NCBI GenBank assembly: GCA_003313425.1
Contig: NHZP01000034.1
Span: forward strand, 310,001-374,000
Source of the DNA: Pseudopyrenochaeta lycopersici
Lineage: Eukaryota; Ascomycota; Dothideomycetes; Pleosporales; Pseudopyrenochaetaceae
Direction of reading: 5' to 3'
DNA: 64,000 bases
A program made the translations under genes and the position numbers. Each line of letters starts with the position of its first letter. The stretch's first letter is position 1. Shown here piece after piece: positions 36,177-46,000 of this stretch. The notes under the pieces were generated by a model, which was given only the letters and a program-made list of their open reading frames with translations, had not been told where the DNA came from and made no database searches.

Positions 36177-36387
36177 GGTTTCTGCATTGTATTAACTTAC
36201 GTTAATATTTGATCTATAATCGCAAGCATTATTCTTAAGATGCGCTATATTATTACTGCTGCTTTAGTTATAAATTTAATCTCATTTCTAAATACCCCAG
36301 TCTCTCTCGATTCAGCAACTATGTGTCTTGCTTCGCATTAAGTTAAGCTAGGTGACGTTATATAACTAACTTAACTTAAGTTGGTTA

Positions 36388-36938
36388 ACGTCCATCCCTG
36401 TGTGCCGGAAATCCCTGCGTGCCGGACCCCCTCCGCTACTTTCTACCACAATAAACTTTGTGGCAATCAGGTACCTTCTAGACTTTCGGAATAAAGACTA
36501 CACGCCTAATTCTCTATTTCTGCTTTGTGTCTTCAAGAAATACCCTCTACTTAGCCTACAATACCTTAATCCGCTATGAGACTATCTGAGTGCCTCTCCT
36601 CGGGCAGCCTCGGATTTAGTGAGATCTTTCTATACTGTCTAAGTTTACGTATTGTATATATTGAGTGAAGAAGCGCACAATCCGAGCTAGGGACCTTATT
36701 ATCTCTCCTAGACGTGTTGTAATAATACTGTGACGCCTACTTAGATTAGGCTTACGAATGCGGTAGGTCGCAGTATTATAGATCTAGCAAGATTTTATTA
36801 TACGGAATATTAGGTATACATTACTTTAGACACGTCCCGAGATTATCTGTATCTATAAGTTATGGTTGGCTTTGTCGTGTTCAACTGCGCTGAGAGGTTT
36901 CCGGCACACAGGGTTTTCCGGCACGCAGGGATGGACGT
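36388..36938. repeat. MITE of the NLR2-element family (551 bp)
   Basis: TA-flanked, with inverted ends ACGTCCATCCCTGTGTGCCG / GGCACGCAGGGATGGACGT that hold two copies of a CCCTGYGTGCCGGA motif. An internal block (TACTTAGCCTACAATACC ... CCTCGGATTTAGTG) matches the arms of the HET/NACHT/WD40 element (near 53280-53360), so this is a shortened relative of that element without cargo. Confidence 0.82.
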
Positions 36939-37718
36939 TAACTAGTTAACTGAGTTAGGGGGTCTTATAAAGGGCAAAAGATGACGACGGTAGAACGACG
37001 ACTAACGTCGCCCACTGCGTAGCGAGACGCACGGTGTAACGAGACACTTTTCCCTTCGGACATTCGGAGTCGCTCCACATCAGTTGTATACACTTCTTAT
37101 GAGCGCGGTCTGCTTCTGTACTTGTTAGTGCTTGAGCAAGCCAGTATCCAATAAATTAATGTCCAGTTTTGATGATGCTAGTCGTCGTTCTGTCATCGTC
37201 ATTTTTTACCCTTCAATTAAGACCCCCTGTCTATTCTCGACATCGCGAGTCTGTTAAGAGCTCGGAGGGCTGCAAATGAAGTTAATATGTTAAAAACTAT
37301 GGTGTTTAGTGTATCAGGTCGATTTAAGACAAGGACGTGAATCCCGGGAGTTTCGCCGATCGAAAGCGATACCTTCCATCTAGTCTAGCATAAGAGCTCT
37401 CTACTATCGGAGGCTTATAGATTTGTAGAATACTATTAGAAGATTTAATATGTGTCAGACATGGCTCTGTGCACACGTGGTAGCGTGGGTCCGAAGGTCC
37501 GATCTGCGAGGCGTCTCGCCACACGGTGTGTCTCGCCACGCAGTGACTGACATTAGTGTTGAATATCGTGGTGGCTGAAACACGAAGGGACTGTGGTGAG
37601 GCGACATATATATAAGAGAGCAATTCCCCACTAGTCCGTAAAAAAAAAAAAAAACAACAATGAACAACTATCACTTGTCTCAACAACTAGCATTATTAAA
37701 ACCAAATTAAGTTAACTA
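36939..37718. other. No gene; A-run and short frames
   Basis: Noncoding apart from short frames. It contains a run of about 16 A at 37639-37654. A stretch near 37432-37475 resembles one just right of the solo TIR at 29.9 kb (ATTAGAAGATTYAATATGTGTCRG). Confidence 0.4.
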
Positions 37719-37850
37719 ACGTCTATTCCTTCGTGGCGGACATCCTAGTGTGCCGGAGCTGACCAATCAATCCCTAACTTTTTCGCATTTCTCGCAAGTT
37801 GATTGGTCAGTTCCGGCACACTAGGATGTCCGCCACGAAGGGATGTACGT
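37719..37850. repeat. Hairpin MITE (132 bp)
   Basis: Flanked by TA, with ends ACGTCTATTCCTTCGTGGCG and CGCCACGAAGGGATGTACGT. Almost the whole element folds back on itself (GCTGACCAATCAA pairs with TTGATTGGTCAG). Same class as the 142-bp MITE at 30.5 kb. Confidence 0.88.
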
Positions 37851-38876
37851 TAGACATTAATTTATCGGATACCAGCTTGATTAAGGACAAGCAAGTGCAG
37901 AAGCCGTTCTGTGTGCCTGAACCCCTCCGCTAGTTACTTTTTACCTTGTTAAGTTAGTCAACTTAGCTAACTTAGTTAACTAACGTAACTTACATCCCTT
38001 CGTACCGGAACAACTAGCGCAGCGGAACAAATTGTAGGTACTTAGACGTTGCAACAACCTTAAAGTCTGCAGGCATCTTAATAATTTACGAGACCTCTTA
38101 CTTCGCATACTAGGACATCTCTACGACCTATCCTCGTGCATCTATACAAAAATTACAGTCGCTGAGTAGCTTGCCGCCTTGATCCGCGAGGAGATCTATT
38201 CTATAGCGATGATGAACCTCATCTATTACAACGCCACTACCACAGTCTGTCACTATCGCAACACATGCGCAGGTTGTATACATGTTTAGGGATCCAATAG
38301 AATCGCTCTAGAGCCATGACTAGCCGTTGGGGCTGATCTGCGGGCTGATTCATGCGTGATCGCCACAGAGAAAGCACTTTCGTTTCAACTCCTCCAATCA
38401 GAGCGAAGACTGCAAAGCTGACATAATTCTGCCACTTTTGGTGTAGCCCCAGAGTGGCGCGAGCGAAGCGGCGTGCGACAAACTTGGCCACAACGCTTTG
38501 AAGCCATGCTAATGGTAGCTATCACAATAATCCTGCATTGTTCGATACTAAAACGCTTTTTAATTAACGCAGTCGTAGGGAGTAATCACTAGAATATCCA
38601 AGATCTAATAGCGGAACGAAGCACAGCGATAACACCTACGAAACGCAACACCCCCAAAACGCGACACCTCTATTGCTATACCCCTCGCGAATCGGGATCG
38701 TAGAACAACGACGAGCCTAAGACGAGGCTTATCCACGGTGTTGCTGCACGAGGTCGGGCAGCATGACAACCATAAGGAATAATAAGGCTGGGAGCGACGG
38801 GTCGAGCACAACAGGTAACCAGTAACTAGAGGAAAGCATACAAGACAGTCAGCACATACTACAGTAACGTCTCTCC

Positions 38877-38911
38877 CTGAGTGCTGGGACGCCCTGCGTG
38901 CTGGGACAAAT
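38877..38911. repeat. Solo left-end TIR, third sequence variant
   Basis: After TA, ACGTCTCTCCCTGAGTGCTG and a second CCCTGCGTGCTGGGACAAA motif give the same double-motif layout as the other elements but with different bases. The matching right end was not found. Confidence 0.6.
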
Positions 38912-39316
38912 GAGGGGTACATCAAACTTTTAATAGATCGCTTTCTTCGCACACGGTGATAGTGGCTACAAGCCTGTGATAAAGGAAAATTCCGTTTTTA
39001 TTGCCAGCTCTATGCAGAGGTTCAGTGAGTCTTCCTTTTGTGTATAACATTGTTGCTTTGCTGCAGCACTCTGTAAAGCTCCTCGCACCAACAGTACATT
39101 TAAACAGTATCATCGTGTCCTAGGAACCATATACCGGCGCAGTAATTCACGTTCAGCCTTGTGGCGGCTGTGACCACGCTGATCGATACCTCGGTTAGTG
39201 CGATCCTGGAACCACAGCATGCATTGCCAACTCATCACATTCGAAGGCAGCAGTGCCGCCTGCAATACATAACTCAACGTCGATTCCGTAATCTTATTAC
39301 AGCCGGTCTTCAAAAA

Positions 39317-39550
39317 ATGTGCCATTATATTGATCAGTCCTTCTACTACAAAAATTGCAAAAATACATCACGTCACCTACAGAATAATCGAGTTTGGGAT
39401 GAGTGTGACAAGGCTGAAGAAACTGGGCGTCGATGCTTAGACGCTTCTCCTGCCAAAGACCTAGGAGGCAATGTGCTAGTATTTGGTTCCTCTAAAAAAC
39501 CTGGCGACTGCCCGGATTGTGACAAGGTGGGTAGGAGGGAAAACTATTAG
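39317..39550 (+). CDS. Small Cys-rich protein
   Basis: A 77-codon frame from the Met at 39317 has six cysteines (residues 2, 14, 30, 40, 65, 68) in a pattern typical of small fungal intracellular Cys-rich proteins: MCHYIDQSFYYKNC, WDEC, GRRC and DCPDC. There is no signal peptide. The frame is open further upstream (to 39161), but those residues look unrelated. It converges tail to tail with the kinase gene, the stop codons overlapping by 4 bases. Its function is unknown. Being inside the same element as the kinase, it may be part of the cargo. Confidence 0.5.
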   Translation: MCHYIDQSFYYKNCKNTSRHLQNNRVWDECDKAEETGRRCLDASPAKDLGGNVLVFGSSKKPGDCPDCDKVGRRENY

Positions 39551-40470
39551 CTACGAACCCTGCTGACATTCATCATTGAAGTGATCTCCAGCGCTTCAAC
39601 CAGCCTACAAACGGAACTAGAGAAATAGCAGTCAGAAGGAAAGGAAACAAGACTAGTCGGTGGCTGAGAAGAGCGTGAAGTATGCGTGAACTGTTCATAG
39701 TTGTGACTGTACACATCATCAGCCACTTGCAGCTTAGCCAAAGAATCGAGCATACCCTCTAACTCCACATCTCGAAGAGCTTCTTCTACGGTCGCATATT
39801 CCTGCGCCCAACATTTTCTTATCGTGTTCCGAAAAGTGGAAACGTTTTGTAGATCTGGGTAGCGACCATCAGAGAAAGCTGCAAGTACTTCCTGATCAGA
39901 TAGGCCTTTGTATGGTGCCGAACCAGTCATAATCTCATAGACAGTAGAGCCGAGGGCAAACAATTCGGTCCGTGTAGAGATTTCTTCGTGAGGAAGTTCG
40001 TGGCTAGTCTCATAACAGCTGAGTGGTGGAAGGTCATCGATAGCTGAGCCGCTGAAATCACCAAGCTTAACATTGAGACTGTTATCCAGAAAGACATTGT
40101 TGCACGATATATCGCCATGTAATACGTTTTTAGAATGAACATACCGCACGGCATCAAAAAGTTGTTCCACCCACCGAAGCCTGAGAGGAAGCGAGACCTG
40201 TCCCTGCCTCGCAACGTATTGTCTAATAGATGTCTGTTCCGCAAATTGCAAGATAATACCATCTTCTAGGACGCCAAAATATTTGACAATGCCGCTGTGG
40301 TCGTGCCCAAGACGCTCATAGATGGCCTTCTCCCGTTCGAGAAACTGCAATTCCGTCGGCTTAAAGAACTTAACGACGGCATCGAGACGAACAACAAGGG
40401 ATGTTATGCCTGCACCAACAAGATCCTTGCGGCCTAAGCCATGTGGCCATTTTATGCCAAAATCTGGCAT
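39547..40470 (-). CDS. Protein kinase (fungal, HGD-type)
   Basis: A single-exon protein of 307 residues with a complete kinase core. It has a degenerate Gly loop (VGAGITSLVVRL), the ATP-binding Lys at position 34 (AVVKFFK), a C-helix Glu in LEREKAIYERL, the catalytic loop VLHGDISCNNVFLD (Asp120, Asn125; HGD instead of HRD), GDFSG for DFG (Asp138), and a helix-F region ELFALGSTVYEIMTG. Such HGD kinases are common in fungal accessory DNA. The residues needed for phosphotransfer are present, so activity is plausible; substrates are unknown. The C-terminal 60 residues are Ser-rich. It lies inside the TIR-bounded unit and just upstream of the NLR1 element. Confidence 0.82.
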   Translation of the reverse strand: MPDFGIKWPHGLGRKDLVGAGITSLVVRLDAVVKFFKPTELQFLEREKAIYERLGHDHSGIVKYFGVLEDGIILQFAEQTSIRQYVARQGQVSLPLRLRWVEQLFDAVRYVHSKNVLHGDISCNNVFLDNSLNVKLGDFSGSAIDDLPPLSCYETSHELPHEEISTRTELFALGSTVYEIMTGSAPYKGLSDQEVLAAFSDGRYPDLQNVSTFRNTIRKCWAQEYATVEEALRDVELEGMLDSLAKLQVADDVYSHNYEQFTHTSRSSQPPTSLVSFPSDCYFSSSVCRLVEALEITSMMNVSRVRS

Positions 40471-41310
40471 CTTTCTATGCTCTCTGGATGGATTTGCCTA
40501 GCGCTCGCTCAAAAGATAATATAGCGCCTGCTATAATCGACTTCGACGGGAAGGAGATGGCGTTGTTTAGGAAGGAAGTTCGAGGTTGGTACGAGCAGAA
40601 CGGGGACAATATTCTAGGTTAGACTGCAACATGTCAGAGAGGCGACAGAAGAGCGCAGCGAACAATGTTTAGGGAAGTCATGCCAGCTGTAGTGCGATGG
40701 TGGCCCAACGTGTAGGTCCGCCGACGTTGCTTGTTCTTCGAACGGGTGTAGGCTGCCGCAGACACGACCGATGGTCCGCTCAGTCGTGTGCGGTAGTGGA
40801 TGGATGAGGCCACAGTGTAGTAGTCAGACGCCTACGTCGCGCGGATGCGCAGGGATAGCATTCGCGGGCGTGATGATAGGGATGTGCTAGAACAAAGGAT
40901 CACATGACGAATGGCTATCTGCATCACGTGGACATTCAATACAGATGACAAAGCCTCATTTATCGCGCTAAACTCTCGCGTCCGAACCACGATCACCGCT
41001 TCTGAACGGAGAAACTTTTCCAATCGACAACGACTGGTCAGATACCACTTCCGAGGCAAGCACCTGAAGCGTCACTACTTGAAGCTTTATATCATGGCTC
41101 CGGATTAAGTTCGCAAGCCGAAATAATCGCTTAAGCTAGGGTGGAAAGCTAATGCATGAAATATGTCCACGAAGAGATCAGTCAGAAGTGACCGCAAAAG
41201 TGCGTATTCTTCTAGCGGGACCATAGGAATGCATACGCGAGAAGTAGGCGAAGAGGACTGTAGCTTTAAAAAATAGCTACATGTGCGTGCCTTCAAGAAA
41301 TAATTTTCTT
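40471..41310. other. Kinase 5' region and right part of its element
   Basis: No convincing gene. The first few hundred bases must contain the kinase promoter. A short plus frame (40911-41108) has no recognisable feature. Confidence 0.35.
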
Positions 41311-41368
41311 TTGAGAATATTGTTCCGCTACGCCGGTTGTTCCGTTACGAAGGGATGTAAGTTAACTA

Positions 41369-42567
41369 ACGTGCATCCCTTCGTAACGGAACAACCGCCG
41401 TAACGGACAAAATTGTAGGTACTTAGACTTTGCAGCAATACAAAAATCTGTACGCGCGTTAATAATCTGAAATTCCTCTTAACCTACATACTAAGATGGC
41501 CCCTGAACCTATCCATGTGCATCTGTACAAAAATTACAGTCGCATAGTCGCTTGCCCTTCCGATCCGCGAGGAGACCTTCTTCATAGCAATAACGAACAT
41601 CCCCCAACACAGAGCCACCACCATCATTTCCATCTATCGCAACACATGCGCAGCTTTCGTATACGTCTAGGGATCCAATAGAAACACTTATGAGCCATGT
41701 TTAGCCGTGAGGGCTGATCTAGGCGCGGATTCATGCGCGATCACCACCCAGACCAGTACTTTCGTTAAAAACCTTCCAATCAGAGTAATTCTTGTCAAAG
41801 CTGACATAACACTGCCCGTTTATGATTAAATCCGGCTTGGGATTGGGAGTAGTGCCAAGATCCGCACGGCCACGGCGCTTGTCAGCCAACGTGTTTCCAG
41901 CGTCGAAGCGGTCAACACAGCTATCCTACGCACATTGAGATGCGGTCCAACGCACGATGACCTCGATAGCTTCCTCGCCCTCAAGCCCCGAAACCCACTG
42001 TTGTTCCCTCCGCTGACCGAACGAAAGACCTAACTAGGCTCACCATGTGCCCATGTCTCAAGCCCACTCGAGCCGATTCCTAGACCAAGCAGCAACCAAG
42101 ATCTAATCTCAGCTCGTTGAGGAGGAATACGATGACACAAGAGGGGTATAAGATAAGACGGAGTGCCGTGGTCCTAGAAATTGCGCCTACGCTTCAGCAA
42201 GTGGGTTGAGCGTCGCTGGTGGAAAGCCGTCGCTGTAAGCGCATATGTTTTGGTGATACAGCTATTGTATAGTCAAACAACAAACAGCTCCCTACGTGAG
42301 CACTGCAATCTTTAGGGTTGTAGAGATGTGCTTTAGTTTGACATGTAAGGGACATAAAGCGGTTTAGATTGTTCATGTTCACGATGGATAAGGATAGCAA
42401 AGCTGTGATGGTAGCAATACTTGGCAAGGCACTACACTATCTAGGGCTGCATGCCGTTCTCTGTCACCGGAAACGATCGTTATATCTCTTCCCAACGCCA
42501 TCCATTCTAGACGTTCACGGCAACCCTGTGGCTAGAGCGGATCGGCCATTGTTTTGCTAGCGGTGGC
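41369..42567 (+). repeat. Left inverted arm of the NLR1 element
   Basis: Mirrors 47491-48628 and is homologous to the arm pieces at 53067-53119 and 62378-63234 and, more distantly, to 37988-38530. It ends at GCTAGCGGTGGC, where similarity to the right arm stops. Its open frames are shared with the other copies only because the DNA is duplicated. Confidence 0.88.
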
Positions 42568-42796
42568 AAGGTCATGTACCGTCCAAGTACCCGCTATGGT
42601 CGCACATTGCTTACGAACAAGCCGATGAAGATTAGCCCTATTTACATGTAAAAGCGGCGTTACAGTGTTCTATATTTCGACCAGCGTCGCCTCGAGTTGA
42701 AGAGTTGATGATGAGTTCGCATTGCTTTTGTTCGCTTACTAATTCAGACTGTGCAAAGATACTTTTCACCATGTTGGGGCCGAATTGACTGCTAGC

Positions 42797-42910
42797 TGTA
42801 CATACATGTCTTCGAACACCCTTATTCTAGCTGCGAAAGATGGTCATCTCGGAAACCCACGCTTTGACTGCGGCCATACACTCCATCAGCTCCACTGCCA
42901 TGTTCTACTG
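42797..42910 (-). pseudogene. Duplicated relic of the receptor 3' end
   Basis: About 115 bases closely match the last TPR unit and C-terminal end of the receptor gene (43131-43240): the minus reading AVELME..AAVKAWV corresponds to AVELMEHVVAVKARV in the gene. It then meets TAG. It shows that the 3' end of the gene was duplicated or displaced. Confidence 0.7.
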
Positions 42911-43039
42911 CGGCGTCAAGGGACGTTAAGCGCAAACTATACGACAACACGACCAGCTTTGTGTATTTTTATATCAAACGTTGTTATAATGCTGCATCAC
43001 GTACTACTCAGTGCATCCATTATGGTGCATTGCTAGCGA

Positions 43040-46000
43040 CTACTTGCGCGAAGGCCTCAAGTAGTGCAGAAAGTGGAAGTACCTGCGAGTACTTCCCGAG
43101 CGCAGGGGTTTCCGGCATGTAGGGGGGGAGGTGAGATGTGCATACATGTCTTCGAGCACCTCGATTGATACTAGCCGCGAAGGATGGTCGTCTCGGAAAA
43201 CCCGCGCTTTAACTGCGACCACGTGCTCCATCAACTCCACTGCCTTCTTCACCTGTCCGTCTGCATCGTATGCTCGTGCGAGCTCGTGCTGCGATGCCAG
43301 TCGAGAAGGGTGCTCTTCCGCCAGCACCTTCTCGCGCACTGCGACTACATGCTCCATCAGCGCCACTGCCTTCTTCACCTGCCCATCTGCTTGGTATGCT
43401 CCGGCGAGCTCGTGCTGCGATGCCAGTCGAGAAGGGTGCTCTTCCGCCAGCACCTTCTCGCGCACTGCGACCACATGCTCCATCAGCGCCACTGCCTTCT
43501 TCACCTGCCCATCCGCATCGTATGCTCCGGCGAGCACGTGCTGCGATGCCAGTCGAGAAGGGTGCTCTTCCGCCAGCACCTTCTCGCGCACTGCGACCAC
43601 ATGCTCCATCAGCGCCACTGCCTTCTTCACCTGTCCATCTGCTTGGTATGCTCCGGCGAGCACGTGCTGCGACGCCAGTCGATCTGGGTGCTCTTCCGCC
43701 AGCACCTTCTCGTGCACTGCGACCACATGCTCCATCAGCGCCACTGCCTTCTTCACGTGTCCGTCTGCATCGTATGCTCGTGCGAGCTCGTGCTGCGATG
43801 CCAGTCGATCTGGGTGCTCTTCCGCCAGCACCTTCTCGCGCACTGCTACCACATGCTCCATCAGCGTCACTGCCTTCTTCACCTGTGCATCTGCTTGGTA
43901 TGCTCCGGCGAGCACGTGCTGCGATGCCAGTCGATCTGGGTGCTCTTCCGCCAGCACCTTCTCGCGCACTGCGACCACATGCTCCATCAGCGCCACTGCC
44001 TTCTTCACCTGCCCATCTGCTTGGTATGCTCCGGCGAGCACGTGCTGCGATGCCAGTCGATCTGGGTGCTCTTCCGCCAGCACCTTCTCGTGCACTGCGA
44101 CTACATGCTCCATTAGCGCCACTGCCTTCTTCACCTGCCCATCTGCTTGGTATGCGCCGGCGAGCACGTGCTGCGACGCCAGTCGAGAAGGGTGCTCTTC
44201 CGCCAGCACCTTCTCGCGCACTGCGACCACATGCTCCATCAGCGCCACTGCCTTCTTCACCTGTCCATCTGCTTGGTATGCGCCGGCGAGCACGTGCTGC
44301 GACGCCAGTCGATCTGGGTGCTCTTCCGCCAGCACCTTCTCTTGCACTGCGACCACGTGCTCCATCAGCGCCATTGCCTTCTTCACCTGCCCATCTGCTT
44401 GGTATGCTCGTGCGAGCTCGTGCTGCGATGCTAGTCGATCTGGGTGCTCTTCCGCCAGCACCTTTTCTTGCACTGCGGCCACATGCTCCATCAGCGCCAC
44501 TGCCTTCTTCACCTGCCCATCTGCTTGGTATGCGCCGGCGAGCACGTGCTGCGATGCCAGTCGATCTGGGTGCTCTTCCGCCAGCACCTTCTTGCGCACT
44601 GCGACCACATGCTCCATCAGCGTCACTGCCCTCTTCACCTGTCCGTCTGCTTGGTACATGGTTGTGAGCCATTGCTCTGACGTCAGTCGATCTGGGTGCT
44701 CTTCCGCCAGCACCTTCTCGCGCACTGCTACCACATGCTCCAGCAGCGCCACTGCCTTCTTCACCTGTCCGTCTGATCGGTATGCTCGTGCGAGCTCGTG
44801 CTGCGATGCCAGTCGAGAAGGGTGCTCTTCCGCCAGCACCTTCTCTTTGACTGCGACCACATGCTCCAGTAGCTCCACCGCCTTCTTCACCTGTCCATCT
44901 GCTTCGTATGCTCGTGCAAGCTCGTGCTGCGATGCCAGCCAATTCGAGTCATCCTCGTCAAGCCGGCCCCTCATCCAGCAACACTCCTCGAGCCACCTCA
45001 CTGCCTCTCGAATTCTTCCATCTACCTGCAAGCATCGGCCCACCAATAAACACAGTTCAGACTTCTTCTTCCCATCAGATTCTAGCTTGTTCTCCAGCAG
45101 TCGGAGCACGTGCGGCAAATACGCTCTCCACACTGCGCGATTCGCGTAGTCGTCGGATGGAAAGACATTTGCGATATGTCGGACTGCTTTCTCTGTAACT
45201 TCTGCTGCATTGCCGTATTTGTTGGTCCAGATGCGAGTCGCTAGGTGTACAAGCCGGTGCATGTCGTACCACTCCTTCTCTTTCTCCTCTCCTTCTTCCT
45301 GGATGTCGTCGTCTCGTCTTGCCAGGAAAGAGTACCCACAGAGTATACCAATAGCATCTTCCATCCGCTCTTCTGGCTGCACGCTCGGCAAGAGCGAGCG
45401 CGGTATCGCTTTCCACTCGACGCATGACATGAATGCCAGCAGACTTGCCGCTGCTGCATCGCGCTCGCGGATCTGGCTGAACGACACCACCCACGTCGTC
45501 GCCACCGCGTTGGCAGAGTCTTTGTAGCGTGTGTCGTCACGGAACTCCCTGCTCATCAGGCCAACCAGGTCCTGCTCCGTCTTCTGAAGCAGCTGCAAGT
45601 ACTTCGCAATGGACGATGTCTTGTTCATGTTCAGGTACGCTGCCGCCTGCGCGATTGCCAGAGGCAAGCAAACCAACTCGTCTAGCAGCTCTGTCGTAGC
45701 CACACTGTCGCGGAGGAGCTCCTTCTTGACCAGCGACTTCTCTAGAAAGGTAGCTGCGTCTTGTGGGTTCATCGGCCCAAGCTCTATCACGTCGCCGCGC
45801 GTCAGCGACACCGCTACCTTCTGCGTGCGCGTAGTGTACACGGTCAGGCCATCTTTGCTCCCTGGCAGGTAATCGACAATGCCCTTTGACTGTCCAGTCC
45901 CAAACAGAGTGTCTGGATCATCAGCGTTGTCCAGCACCAACAGCCATTTTCCTGCCCGCCCTGCACTCAACCATTGTCTCACCAGCTCTTTCGCGTCCTC

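Larger units (their letters stand above)
37988..41362. mobile_element. Cargo element carrying a protein kinase gene
   Basis: A 3,375-bp unit between TA dinucleotides. Its ends match over about 50 bases: left ACTTACATCCCTTCGTACCG, right the complement of ACTTACATCCCTTCGTAACG, each followed by GGAACAAC and a second GCGGAACAA motif. The 540 bases inside the left end are homologous to the left arm of the neighbouring NLR1 element. No transposase is present. It carries a protein kinase and a small Cys-rich gene. A further element end is nested at 38877. Movement by a pogo-type enzyme in trans is an inference from the TIR layout. Confidence 0.72.

Noticed and set aside
43127..44890. Regular 126-bp repeats as a CRISPR-like or satellite array
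   Set aside because: The units are contiguous without spacers and encode TPRs in the frame of a complete receptor.
43131..45149. Long plus-strand frames (672 and 465 codons) and a second minus frame of 577 codons over the TPR array
   Set aside because: They are other-frame readings of the 126-bp repeats. Repeats whose length is a multiple of 3 keep all frames open; only the HET/NB-ARC/TPR frame has recognisable domains.
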